Source: Candidatus Tectimicrobiota bacterium (lineage in GTDB: Bacteria > UBA8248). From it: a stretch of 7,945 nucleotides of DNA. How positions within the stretch are numbered: position 1 is the stretch's first letter; every line of letters begins with the position of its first letter. The stretch spans positions 1 to 7,945 of the forward strand of contig JACPCT010000281.1 of assembly GCA_016184445.1 (NCBI GenBank), read 5' to 3'. The notes under the pieces were generated by a model that saw only the letters and a list, made by a program, of their open reading frames with translations, was not told the origin of the DNA and did not search any database. The position numbers were made by a program, and so were the translations under genes. Positions 1 to 5,313 of the stretch are shown here, piece by piece.

Positions 1-1
1 G

Positions 2-124
2 AAAGCTCGTAATTGGTTGAAGCAAAATATAGGCAAGACCATTGATGGTACCTGGAGGATTGGTGTAGGGATTGCCGCAAAGGTAATAGAAGAGGCCGCG
101 CTTCGATACTATGGCCTCAAATGA
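2..124 (+). CDS. C-terminal end of an unrecognised protein (5' partial)
   Basis: The frame beginning at base 2 is open for 40 codons and stops at a TGA at 122-124; the start lies outside the window. The visible peptide begins KARNWLKQNIGKTIDGTWR and continues with a small-hydrophobic, helix-like stretch (IGVGIAAKVIEEAALRYYG) to the C-terminus. I do not recognise the family. Codon third positions are G or C in only 18 of 40 codons, far below the minus-strand genes in this window, and the surrounding bases are also AT-richer. It runs toward the DHH gene, leaving 56 bases between the stop codons. The composition suggests a gene of different origin, perhaps acquired, but this is inference from a short fragment. 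Confidence 0.5.
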   Translation, partial: KARNWLKQNIGKTIDGTWRIGVGIAAKVIEEAALRYYGLK

Positions 125-155
125 TGACTTGTCGGTTAATCGTCTAACTCTTCAA

Positions 156-180
156 CCCTCCCCCAGCCCCTTCCCCCCCC
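156..180 (-). other. Predicted G-quadruplex in the DHH gene 3' end
   Basis: The plus strand carries C-runs of 3, 5, 4 and 8 bases separated by 1, 2 and 2 bases. Read on the minus strand this is four G-runs with very short loops, a textbook G-quadruplex motif. It starts one base after the TGA of the DHH phosphoesterase and lies between two convergent genes. It could stabilise the mRNA 3' end or slow polymerase; no U-rich hairpin terminator is visible here. The motif is seen directly; the function is inferred. Confidence 0.5.
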
Positions 181-1116
181 TCAGCCGGCGGCGGCGATCT
201 TCTGGAGAATCTCCTTCAGGACCTGGTCCGCCCGCTCGTTCTCGACCTGGCAGGTGCCGACGGCCTCCTGGCCGCCGCCGCCGTACTCGAGCATCAGGCT
301 GCCGATGTTGCACTGCGAGAGGCGGTTGATGATGGACTTGCCCACGGCGAAGGCCGTGTTCTGCTTCTGGAGCCCCCACATGACGTGGACCGAGACGGCG
401 CACTCGGGGTAGAGGGCGTAGATCATGAAGCGGTTGCCCGCCCAGATCGGGTCCTCGTTGCGGAGGTCGATGACGACGGTGTCGCCCTCGACCCTGGAGC
501 AGCGCTGGATCTGCTCCTTGAACTTCTCCTCGTGCTCGAAGTAGAGCTGGCGGCGCTCGGCCACGTCGGGCGTCTGGAGGATCTGCTCGGCCGTGTGGTC
601 GCGGCAGAGGTCGACGAGCTGCATCATGAGGTCGTAGTTGGAGATGCGGAAGTTCCTGAAGCGGCCCAGGCCGGTGCGCGGGTCCATCAGGAAGTGGAGG
701 AGGACCCAGCCCTTCGGGCGGAGGATGTTGCTCTCGGTGAAGCGGGCGGAGTCCCCCCTGTCCACCGCGTCCATCAACTCGTCGGAGATGCGGGGGAACT
801 TCGCCTTCCCGCCGTAGTGGTTGTAGATCACGAACGCCGTGGACATCGCGTCGGTGTTGATGATGTGGTTCTTCTTCTTCGCCACGCGCTCGGTCTCGCT
901 CAGGTGGTGGTCGAACGCGAGGTGGACCCCCTCCACGTAGGGGAGGTTGGCGGTGATGTCACTGTCGGTGATCTCGACCTTGCCCTCCTGCATGTCGCGG
1001 GGGTGGACGAACTTGATCTCGCCGACCATGTCGAGCTCTTTGAGCAGGGCGGCGCACGCTATGCCGTCGAAATCGCTCCGCGTCACGAGGCGGTACTTCT
1101 TCTGGCCGGTTGCCAT
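181..1116 (-). CDS. DHH-family phosphoesterase (exopolyphosphatase/NrnA-like)
   Basis: This 311-residue protein belongs to the DHH superfamily of metal-dependent phosphoesterases, which includes RecJ, NrnA/nanoRNase and exopolyphosphatase-like proteins. Such enzymes cut phosphodiester or phosphoanhydride bonds in the cytoplasm. Motif I is TRSDFDG (about residues 12-18), the DHH signature is FDHH (68-71), a third acidic motif is DAVDRGD (116-122), and the C-terminal DHHA1 glycine loop is at 279-290. In that loop the residue after the glycines is Gln283, where this superfamily usually has His (GGGH). The ATG at 1116 is chosen because AAGGAGG lies just upstream and similarity begins there. The same frame stays open to 1845, but that stretch overlaps the 89-codon gene antiparallel in reading frame and looks like GC-rich noise. 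A candidate extended -10 promoter lies about 310 bases upstream. The exact substrate cannot be told from the sequence. Confidence 0.9.
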   Translation of the reverse strand: MATGQKKYRLVTRSDFDGIACAALLKELDMVGEIKFVHPRDMQEGKVEITDSDITANLPYVEGVHLAFDHHLSETERVAKKKNHIINTDAMSTAFVIYNHYGGKAKFPRISDELMDAVDRGDSARFTESNILRPKGWVLLHFLMDPRTGLGRFRNFRISNYDLMMQLVDLCRDHTAEQILQTPDVAERRQLYFEHEEKFKEQIQRCSRVEGDTVVIDLRNEDPIWAGNRFMIYALYPECAVSVHVMWGLQKQNTAFAVGKSIINRLSQCNIGSLMLEYGGGGQEAVGTCQVENERADQVLKEILQKIAAAG

Positions 1117-1323
1117 TTCCCCCCTCCTTCCCCACGCTCGCCGGAACCGGGACGCCCCGGATGCCGGCACCGCATCCCAGGCCTCTGCCGCAAATCCCCT
1201 CCTCCGGCCGCAGGAAGGCGGGCAGGGGAGGGAGAGGCTCGCGGCCGCCCGTCCATCCCCGGGCCGGCCCGAGCTCGGTCTTTCGTCACACCCTCGGCGG
1301 GAAGGGGCTCCCCATTCAGCGCC

Positions 1324-1355
1324 GCCGCGCCCTCGAAGGGCGCGGCCCGGGCCGC
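1324..1355 (-). repeat. Two overlapping, mutually exclusive hairpins in the DHH leader
   Basis: A perfect 10-bp stem with a 3-base loop spans 1324-1346 (arms GCCGCGCCCT and AGGGCGCGGC). A perfect 14-bp palindrome, GCGGCCCGGGCCGC, spans 1342-1355. They share bases 1342-1346, so both cannot form fully at once in RNA. They lie about 210-240 bases before the DHH start codon. Alternative structures in a long leader are typical of cis-regulatory RNA, but in such GC-rich DNA they may also be chance. Confidence 0.4.
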
Positions 1356-1431
1356 AAGGTTCCTGGCGGTGCATCCCCTCGTGGCGCTTCGGATTGAACC
1401 GGCATTTCCCAGATGCCCCTTGGAGGAGGGC

Positions 1432-1440
1432 AGTATAGCA
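1432..1440 (-). promoter_or_regulatory. Candidate extended -10 promoter for the DHH gene
   Basis: On the minus strand the sequence TGCTATACT combines the TGn extension with a 5-of-6 match to TATAAT. No good -35 box is visible at 16-18 bases upstream, which is tolerated by extended -10 promoters. It stands a few bases after the hairpin terminator of the upstream gene and is an isolated AT-rich spot in GC-rich DNA. Transcription from here would give the DHH gene a leader of roughly 310 bases. Confidence 0.35.
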
Positions 1441-1443
1441 GAA

Positions 1444-1462
1444 AAGCCCGGGAACCGGGCTT
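1444..1462 (-). terminator. Rho-independent terminator after the 89-codon gene
   Basis: A perfect 8-bp stem, AAGCCCGG/CCGGGCTT, with a 3-base loop is followed on the minus strand by a short T-rich run (TTTTCT when the stem end is included). It lies about 100 bases beyond the stop codon of the small gene that ends at 1560. The T-tract is short, so termination may be only partial. Confidence 0.5.
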
Positions 1463-1559
1463 GGAAAATCCGCGTCCCTGCCGGGGGAAGGCCCCCCGGG
1501 CGCCCCTCCGGCCGCGGGAAGAACCCGCTTCTGTTTTTGTGCAGGGCCTTGCGGCTCCC

Positions 1560-1829
1560 CTACCCCAGCCGCTTCCTCCCCTTCACCCGCTCCTCGCAGG
1601 GGGTGGGGGTCTCGTTGCCGAGCCAGAGGTCCCAGGCGGTGTGGTGGCCGATGTCCACCCCCTCCTCCTGGGCCTTCCGCTGGAGGGCGCCCTGGAGGTT
1701 GTCCAGGAAGGCGCAGTCCATGAGGTCGAGGTTGTCGGCCAGGTGGCGGTGGAGGACGCGGTAGACGAGCTTCGCGTCCTCCAGCGAAGCCTCGAAGTGG
1801 AGGTTCCCGGATCTCACCTGAAACGCCAT
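1560..1829 (-). CDS. Small protein of unknown function (89 aa)
   Basis: I do not recognise this protein. It has 89 residues from the ATG at 1829 to a TAG at 1560. The first 50 residues are mixed acidic, basic and hydrophobic in a pattern expected of a folded domain with amphipathic helices (SLEDAKLVYRVLHRHLADNL at about 15-34). The C-terminus is basic (RVKGRKRLG). There is no signal peptide or membrane segment. The codon pattern resembles neighbouring genes and differs from the Pro/Arg-rich noise in the overlapping frames. The ATG at 1829 is preceded by a weak purine-rich site (GGGGAAAACAGA); an in-frame ATG at 1871 lacks one. The gene stands alone between the mreB terminator and its own terminator, so it is probably transcribed as a single unit. 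Confidence 0.65.
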   Translation of the reverse strand: MAFQVRSGNLHFEASLEDAKLVYRVLHRHLADNLDLMDCAFLDNLQGALQRKAQEEGVDIGHHTAWDLWLGNETPTPCEERVKGRKRLG

Positions 1830-1886
1830 TCTGTTTTCCCCGCAAGCCCTAAGAGACGCGAAAGGGCCCATCGGCCCACAGGTCTT

Positions 1887-1915
1887 ATTTTACCCGATTC
1901 GTCGGGAATGGGAAA
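1887..1915 (-). promoter_or_regulatory. Possible promoter of the 89-codon gene
   Basis: On the minus strand TAAAAT (1887-1892) matches the -10 consensus at 5 of 6 positions. At 17-base spacing the -35 position reads TTTCCC, a poor match. The spacer contains a small hairpin (CCCGA, loop CGAA, TCGGG) at 1893-1906. It would give a leader of about 50 bases. The support is mainly the isolated AT-rich -10 in an otherwise GC-rich gap. Confidence 0.25.
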
Positions 1916-1946
1916 CCGGGGGAGCGGAGTGGCCATCTCGTCCATG

Positions 1947-1968
1947 GGGGCGAAGCGCGCTTCGCCCC
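1947..1968. repeat. REP-like perfect palindrome
   Basis: These 22 bases are a perfect palindrome with half-site GGGGCGAAGCG and no spacer. In RNA it would fold as a 9-bp stem with a CGCG loop. It sits between the mreB terminator and the promoter region of the next gene, a usual place for extragenic palindromic elements. Only one copy is present in the window, so its status as a dispersed repeat is not shown. Confidence 0.4.
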
Positions 1969-2004
1969 TGCGGAAGCATCGTTCACGAGTCCTGGAAAGG
2001 AAGG

Positions 2005-2047
2005 AGCCGGGGGCCCGGCAAAACACATGGGGACCGGGCCCCCGGCT
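2005..2047 (-). terminator. Strong GC-rich hairpin terminator after mreB
   Basis: A perfect 14-bp stem (AGCCGGGGGCCCGG pairing with CCGGGCCCCCGGCT) encloses a 15-base loop. It begins 14 bases after the mreB stop codon. On the minus strand it is followed by CCTTCCTTTCC, pyrimidine-rich but poor in consecutive T. It is the likely end of the GAF-mreB transcript or an mRNA 3' stabiliser. Confidence 0.6.
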
Positions 2048-2061
2048 GGGGGGGCTTGGGA

Positions 2062-3090
2062 TCAGTTGAGGCAGACCTGCCTGAGCTCCTTGAAGTGGTC
2101 GAGCACGTAGCCCGTCCCGCGCACCACGGCGGTCAGGGGGTCCTTCACGCGGTAGATGGGGAGCCCCGTCTCCTGGTGGAGCCGGGCCCCCAGGCCCTTG
2201 AGAAGGGCGCCGCCGCCCGCCAGCACGATGCCGCGCCGCTGGATGTCGGCCGCCAGCTCGGGGCTCGTCTTGGAGAGGGCCTTGCGGATGGACTCGACGA
2301 TGGCCCGCACGGGGGCGTCGAGGGAGACGCGCACCATCTCGTCGGTGAGCTTGATGACGCGGGGGATGCCGGTCGACACGTCGCTGCCGCAGACCTCGGT
2401 GTCCATGGCCTCGGCCAGGGGGGCGGCGGAGCCGATCTCGATCTTCACCCGCTCGGCCTCGAAGGAGCCGATCGCGAGCCCGTGCTCGCGCCGCACGTAG
2501 CGCTGGATGCAGTCGTCCATGGCGTCCCCCGCGATGCGCAGGGACTCCGCGTAGGCCACGGCGTACTGGGAGATGACGGCCACCTCGGTGGTGCCCCCGC
2601 CGATGTCCACCACCATGGAGCCCGCCACCTCGTGGATGGGGAGCTTGCTCCCGATGGCGGCGGCCATGGGCTCCTCGATGAGGTGCACCTTGGCGGCCCC
2701 GCACTGGGCGGCCGAGTCGATGACGGCCTTCATCTCCACGCTGGTGATGCCAGCGGGCACGCAGATCATCATGGTGGGCCGGGCGAAGGTGCGGCGCGGC
2801 ATGGTGGCCTTGATGAAGTGGCGGATCATGGCGTTGGTGACGTCGAAGTCGGCGATGACGCCGTCCTTCATGGGCCGGATGGTGCGGATGCTCTCCGGGG
2901 TGCGGCCGTACATCTCCTTGGCCCGCCTGCCCACGGCGAGCACGGAGCCCCCGTTGCGCGCGTTGAGCGCCACCACCGAGGGCTCGTCGAGGACGATGCT
3001 CCCCTCCCTGTAGATGAGGGTGTTGGCGGTGCCCAGGTCCATGGCGAGCCGCTGTCCCATCAGGCTGTGGAGCGTATTAAGAAGCCACAT
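2062..3090 (-). CDS. mreB: Rod shape-determining protein MreB
   Basis: MreB is the bacterial actin homologue. It polymerises with ATP into short filaments under the inner membrane and directs the cell-wall elongation machinery. At 342 residues the length is typical. Visible actin-fold motifs are phosphate-1 DLGTANTLIY (18-27), the catalytic-Glu region LIEEPMAAAIG (137-147), phosphate-2 DIGGGTTEVAVIS (162-174) and the adenosine-binding GIVLAGGGALLKGL (287-300). The N-terminus MWLLNTLHSLMG looks like a short amphipathic membrane-binding helix. The ATG at 3090 is 4 bases after the stop of the GAF gene, and its G-run ribosome binding site (3099-3106) lies inside that gene's last codons, so translation is probably coupled. 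No mreC or mreD follows; a hairpin terminator does. Outside the nucleotide-binding motifs the protein looks somewhat divergent. Confidence 0.96.
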   Translation of the reverse strand: MWLLNTLHSLMGQRLAMDLGTANTLIYREGSIVLDEPSVVALNARNGGSVLAVGRRAKEMYGRTPESIRTIRPMKDGVIADFDVTNAMIRHFIKATMPRRTFARPTMMICVPAGITSVEMKAVIDSAAQCGAAKVHLIEEPMAAAIGSKLPIHEVAGSMVVDIGGGTTEVAVISQYAVAYAESLRIAGDAMDDCIQRYVRREHGLAIGSFEAERVKIEIGSAAPLAEAMDTEVCGSDVSTGIPRVIKLTDEMVRVSLDAPVRAIVESIRKALSKTSPELAADIQRRGIVLAGGGALLKGLGARLHQETGLPIYRVKDPLTAVVRGTGYVLDHFKELRQVCLN

Positions 3091-3094
3091 CGGA

Positions 3095-4543
3095 TCATCC
3101 CCCCCCGTGGAAGCACAGCTGGTTGATCCCCGCCAAGCGCGCCGCGGCGAGCGCGCCGAGGGAGGCCGCGATGAGAGCCTGGGGGTCCCGGGCGTGTTCG
3201 GGGAAGCACGCCACCCCCGCCGATGCCGTCACCTCGGCCGTCCTGCCCCCGATGCGGCAGGGGGTCTCGTTGATGACCTGGATGAGCCGCTCCGCGGCCG
3301 CCTCGGCGTGCTCGTGCGAGGAGCTCTGGAGCAGGAGGAAGAAGCGCGCGCCCTCGTGCCGGGCGAGGATGTCCCCGCCCTGGGCCGCGGGCGCGAGGAG
3401 CCGGTGGATGTGGAACGCCGCCTCCTCGCCGGCGGAGGGGTGGAGCTCGCCTTCCAGCCCGTCCGGGGCGATGCACAAGAGCGCCGCCCGGCGGCCGCGC
3501 AAGCCCGCATCGCGGAGGATCTCGCCGAGCCTCGCGCGCAGGTGGGCCATGCTGCGCCCGCCGGTCAGGGGATCGATCTCGGCCTGGCGGCTGAGCCGCC
3601 GCTCGGCCCTGAGGCGCAGGATGGCCTCGGCGGCGGGCGCCGCCGCCACCTCGGCCCGCATGAGGGAGGTCAGGTCGAACTCCCCCCGGCGGCGGCTGGT
3701 GAAGCCCAGCGCGCCGAACACCTCGCCCCCCGCCGCGAGCGGGACCGCCAAGGCCGAGCGCGCGCCGATGTTGGGCTCGTCGGGATGGAAGAGGGGGCGG
3801 CTTCCGCTCGGCCCCCGGAGGTCCGGCAGCCGCAGCGGCTCCCCCTTCTTCAGCACGTAGCCCGCCACGCTGGCCCGCTCGTTCACGGCGAGCCCGCTCA
3901 AGAAGAGCTCGCCGAAGCCCGAGGTGCGGGCGAGGCGGGGGGTGCCTGCTTCCTCGTCCCGCAGGACGAGGAAGCAGGCGTCGAAGGGAAGCAACTCGCG
4001 CGGAACCAAGCAGATGGCGTTCAGCAGCTGGTCCTCGCTCTCGCAGGAGTGCAAGGAGGCCAGGTAGCCGCTGTAGGCGCCGGCGTCGATGGAGCGGCGC
4101 TCCATCTGGACCGCCGCCAGGGCGCCGTCCACCAGATAGGCGAATTGCTGGGCGAACCCCGCGAGGATTTTCTGGGACTTGGCGGTGAAGCACCAGCTCT
4201 TCTTGCTGTCGATGGCGAGCGCGCCCTTGGTGAGGGAGGAGGGCAGCGGGGCCGCCATGAAGGATTTGATGTCCTCGTTGTGCGCGTAGTAGCCGAGGAC
4301 GACGGTGTCCTTGTCGAACTCGTTGACGCTCAGGGCCTCGTTGTTCTCGAGCACCCAGCCGAGGAAGCCCTGGCCGCTCTCGACTGTGGCCTCGGCCAGG
4401 AGGTGGGGGCTCAGGCTGTGGTAGCTCGTCAGCTGGAAGGCCTTGCGCCGCCGGTTCTCGAGGAAAAGGCACGCCGAGTAAGCGTCCGTGACGTTGCTCA
4501 CCAGCGTGATCAGCGAGGACAGGTCCCGTTCCAGGTTGGTCAT
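3095..4543 (-). CDS. Tandem-GAF sensor protein with degenerate GGDEF domain
   Basis: This 482-residue soluble protein has a first GAF domain at about 5-145, a second at about 165-310, and a C-terminal GGDEF-fold domain at about 320-482. The GGDEF fold is recognisable from DPLTGG (324-329), GDILARHEGARFFLLL (390-405), TASAGVACFPEHARDP (439-454) and a final GINQLCF. The active-site signature reads EGARF (397-401) instead of GGDEF, the first metal Asp position appears to be Ala (ALLCIAPDG), and the product-inhibition RxxD site lacks its Arg. It therefore should not make cyclic di-GMP and probably acts as a signal-responsive binding or scaffold protein. GAF domains bind small ligands such as cyclic nucleotides, but no ligand can be named. 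The ATG at 4543 is preceded by GGTGG at about 5 bases and a candidate promoter. mreB follows after 4 bases, so the protein may regulate cell shape; that link is inference from the operon. Confidence 0.88.
   Translation of the reverse strand: MTNLERDLSSLITLVSNVTDAYSACLFLENRRRKAFQLTSYHSLSPHLLAEATVESGQGFLGWVLENNEALSVNEFDKDTVVLGYYAHNEDIKSFMAAPLPSSLTKGALAIDSKKSWCFTAKSQKILAGFAQQFAYLVDGALAAVQMERRSIDAGAYSGYLASLHSCESEDQLLNAICLVPRELLPFDACFLVLRDEEAGTPRLARTSGFGELFLSGLAVNERASVAGYVLKKGEPLRLPDLRGPSGSRPLFHPDEPNIGARSALAVPLAAGGEVFGALGFTSRRRGEFDLTSLMRAEVAAAPAAEAILRLRAERRLSRQAEIDPLTGGRSMAHLRARLGEILRDAGLRGRRAALLCIAPDGLEGELHPSAGEEAAFHIHRLLAPAAQGGDILARHEGARFFLLLQSSSHEHAEAAAERLIQVINETPCRIGGRTAEVTASAGVACFPEHARDPQALIAASLGALAAARLAGINQLCFHGGG
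3944..3979. repeat. Perfect 16-bp inverted repeat inside the second GAF domain
   Basis: The arms GCCTGCTTCCTCGTCC (3944-3959) and GGACGAGGAAGCAGGC (3964-3979) are exact reverse complements around a 4-base loop. They encode residues ACFLVLRDEEAG (about 189-200) of the tandem-GAF protein, an edge of the GAF2 fold. In the mRNA this forms a very stable hairpin upstream of mreB. It interrupts no frame. Confidence 0.8.
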
Positions 4544-4579
4544 CGGGCCACCGACGGGGGCGGACAGAGAACGACGGGG

Positions 4580-4607
4580 ATCTTAGCAAAGGGGTTTTCC
4601 GACTCAA
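4580..4607 (-). promoter_or_regulatory. Candidate sigma70 promoter of the GAF-mreB unit
   Basis: On the minus strand a -35 TTGAGT (4602-4607) and a -10 TAAGAT (4580-4585) are separated by 16 bases, each matching consensus at 4 of 6 positions. The predicted transcription start is near 4573, giving a leader of about 30 bases to the ATG at 4543. The promoter sits at the border of an AT-rich stretch. Confidence 0.4.
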
Positions 4608-4644
4608 GTAATTTTTTAAGTCATGCTTGTATCCTTTTGATTTT

Positions 4645-4657
4645 TAATGTCTTGATA
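4645..4657 (-). promoter_or_regulatory. Candidate IHF binding site
   Basis: TATCAAGACATTA on the minus strand fits the IHF consensus WATCAANNNNTTR at every defined position, and it is flanked by AT-rich DNA. It lies about 40 bases upstream of the candidate -35 box, where DNA bending could aid activator contact. Matches arise by chance in AT-rich DNA, and whether this organism has IHF is unknown. Confidence 0.3.
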
Positions 4658-4705
4658 GTTTAAATATTTTCAAGCGCACGCCCAGACCTCATCCGATGCG
4701 TGTAA

Positions 4706-4733
4706 TTGACGATGTAAACAATTGAAATATGAT
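4706..4733 (+). promoter_or_regulatory. Plus-strand sigma70-like promoter facing the SLOG gene end
   Basis: TTGACG (4706-4711, 5 of 6) and TATGAT (4728-4733, 5 of 6) are separated by 16 bases, the best promoter match in the window. It points right, against the gene ending at 4782, and no plus-strand gene follows. It could drive an antisense RNA, or be a chance match in AT-rich DNA or a relic. Confidence 0.4.
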
Positions 4734-4754
4734 GGTTTATTTAAATCAATCCCG

Positions 4755-4770
4755 CCTTGGGGAGGCAAGG
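4755..4770 (-). terminator. Weak hairpin after the SLOG-like gene
   Basis: A 5-bp stem CCTTG/CAAGG with a 6-base loop begins 11 bases after the stop codon at 4782. On the minus strand it is followed by CGGG and then ATTGATTTAAAT. The stem is short and the T-tract interrupted, so it is only a possible terminator of the right-hand gene cluster. Confidence 0.25.
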
Positions 4771-4781
4771 GAGGAGAAATT

Positions 4782-5303
4782 CTAGGTGTTGTGCCGCTCG
4801 CCTTTCAGGCGCCTACCCATGGGGTCCGGGCGGCTCACGATGGAACGGCTGAAGAGCTTGGCCAGCTCTCGGGCGAAGGCCCCGATGTCGGGGAGGAGGC
4901 GGAGACCCTCGGCGGCGGCGGTACCGGTCATCAGGGAGGTGACCGCATAGGCGGGCTTGCCGGCCGCGCGCGCGGCGGCGAGCTGGGAGGGCTCGGGCGG
5001 CCCGAGGAAGAGCAGCACGTCCCCGCGGCGCGTGACCTCCTCCGGCAGTTGCGCCGCGGGGATGCCCTCCGCGATCGCATTGAAGAAAGAAGGCGGCGCG
5101 GCCGCGCCCTCGGGCAAGAGGGCCGCGAGATGGGGGCCCCCGGCCTCGCGGTAGGCCTCGGCGGCGAAGAAGGCTGGGCCGCCCGCCCCGGCGAGCAGGA
5201 GGGTGTGGCCCCCCGCCGCGATGTAGCGGCCCGCCTGGGCGAGCGCCCGGTATTCGGCCCCGGAGGGGTTGGGCCCCCCGGTCCAGAGCAGCGCCAGGAT
5301 CAC
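4782..5303 (-). CDS. SLOG/LOG-like Rossmann-fold protein of unknown function
   Basis: This 173-residue protein resembles the SLOG superfamily (LOG/TIGR00725/DprA-like Rossmann folds that bind nucleotides or nucleotide derivatives). Supporting patterns are an N-terminal strand and loop LLWTGGPNPSGAEY (5-18), a helix with GRYIAAGGHTLLLAGAGGP (25-43), AAEAYREAGG (47-56), LLPEG (62-66), then GDVLLFLGP (94-102) and AARAAGKPAYAV (110-121), in the order seen in that fold. The PGGxGTxxE motif of cytokinin-riboside phosphoribohydrolases is absent; that position reads GPPEPSQLA, so it is probably a ligand-binding or altered-substrate member. The start is a GTG at 5303 with GAGAGG upstream, 10 bases after the RraA-family gene, so the two are almost surely co-transcribed. 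The assignment rests on pattern similarity and is moderate. Confidence 0.7.
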   Translation of the reverse strand: MILALLWTGGPNPSGAEYRALAQAGRYIAAGGHTLLLAGAGGPAFFAAEAYREAGGPHLAALLPEGAAAPPSFFNAIAEGIPAAQLPEEVTRRGDVLLFLGPPEPSQLAAARAAGKPAYAVTSLMTGTAAAEGLRLLPDIGAFARELAKLFSRSIVSRPDPMGRRLKGERHNT

Positions 5304-5313
5304 AGCCGCCTCT

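Larger units (their letters stand above)
1117..1559. other. 443-base gap without genes; structured leader of the DHH gene
   Basis: I see no convincing gene here. Reading frames stay open only because of the high GC content, and their products are Pro/Arg/Gly-rich low-complexity peptides. The gap contains three hairpins downstream of the 89-codon gene (1514-1528, 1481-1499, 1444-1462), a candidate extended -10 element (1432-1440), and two overlapping inverted repeats in what would be the DHH leader (1324-1346 and 1342-1355). The hairpin at 1514-1528 has stem GCGGG/CCCGC and is followed on the plus strand by a T-rich run, but no plus-strand gene needs a terminator there. Confidence 0.5.

Noticed and set aside
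1385..1405. tRNA-like T-loop (GGTTCAATCC on the minus strand)
   Set aside because: The flanking bases do not form the 5-bp T-stem, and no acceptor stem or anticodon arm fits around it.
385..1764. 459-codon plus-strand open frame
   Set aside because: It is the antisense shadow of the DHH and 89-codon genes and of the gap between them; its product is repetitive Val/Asp/Leu-rich and has no motif.
1117..1845. Upstream extension of the DHH frame (243 extra codons)
   Set aside because: The added peptide is Pro/Arg/Gly-rich, overlaps the 89-codon gene in another frame, and the ATG at 1116 has an excellent ribosome binding site.
2056..3126. 356-codon plus-strand open frame
   Set aside because: Exact antisense of mreB, which has full actin-family motifs; the product is His/Gly/Asp-rich low complexity.
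3014..4663. 549-codon plus-strand open frame
   Set aside because: Antisense shadow of the tandem-GAF gene caused by high GC and few stop codons.
4786..4950. Plus-strand frame of 54 codons behind a promoter and GGGAGGAG site
   Set aside because: It lies entirely antisense to the SLOG-like gene, is Arg/Ser-rich and has no recognisable features; chance is more likely.
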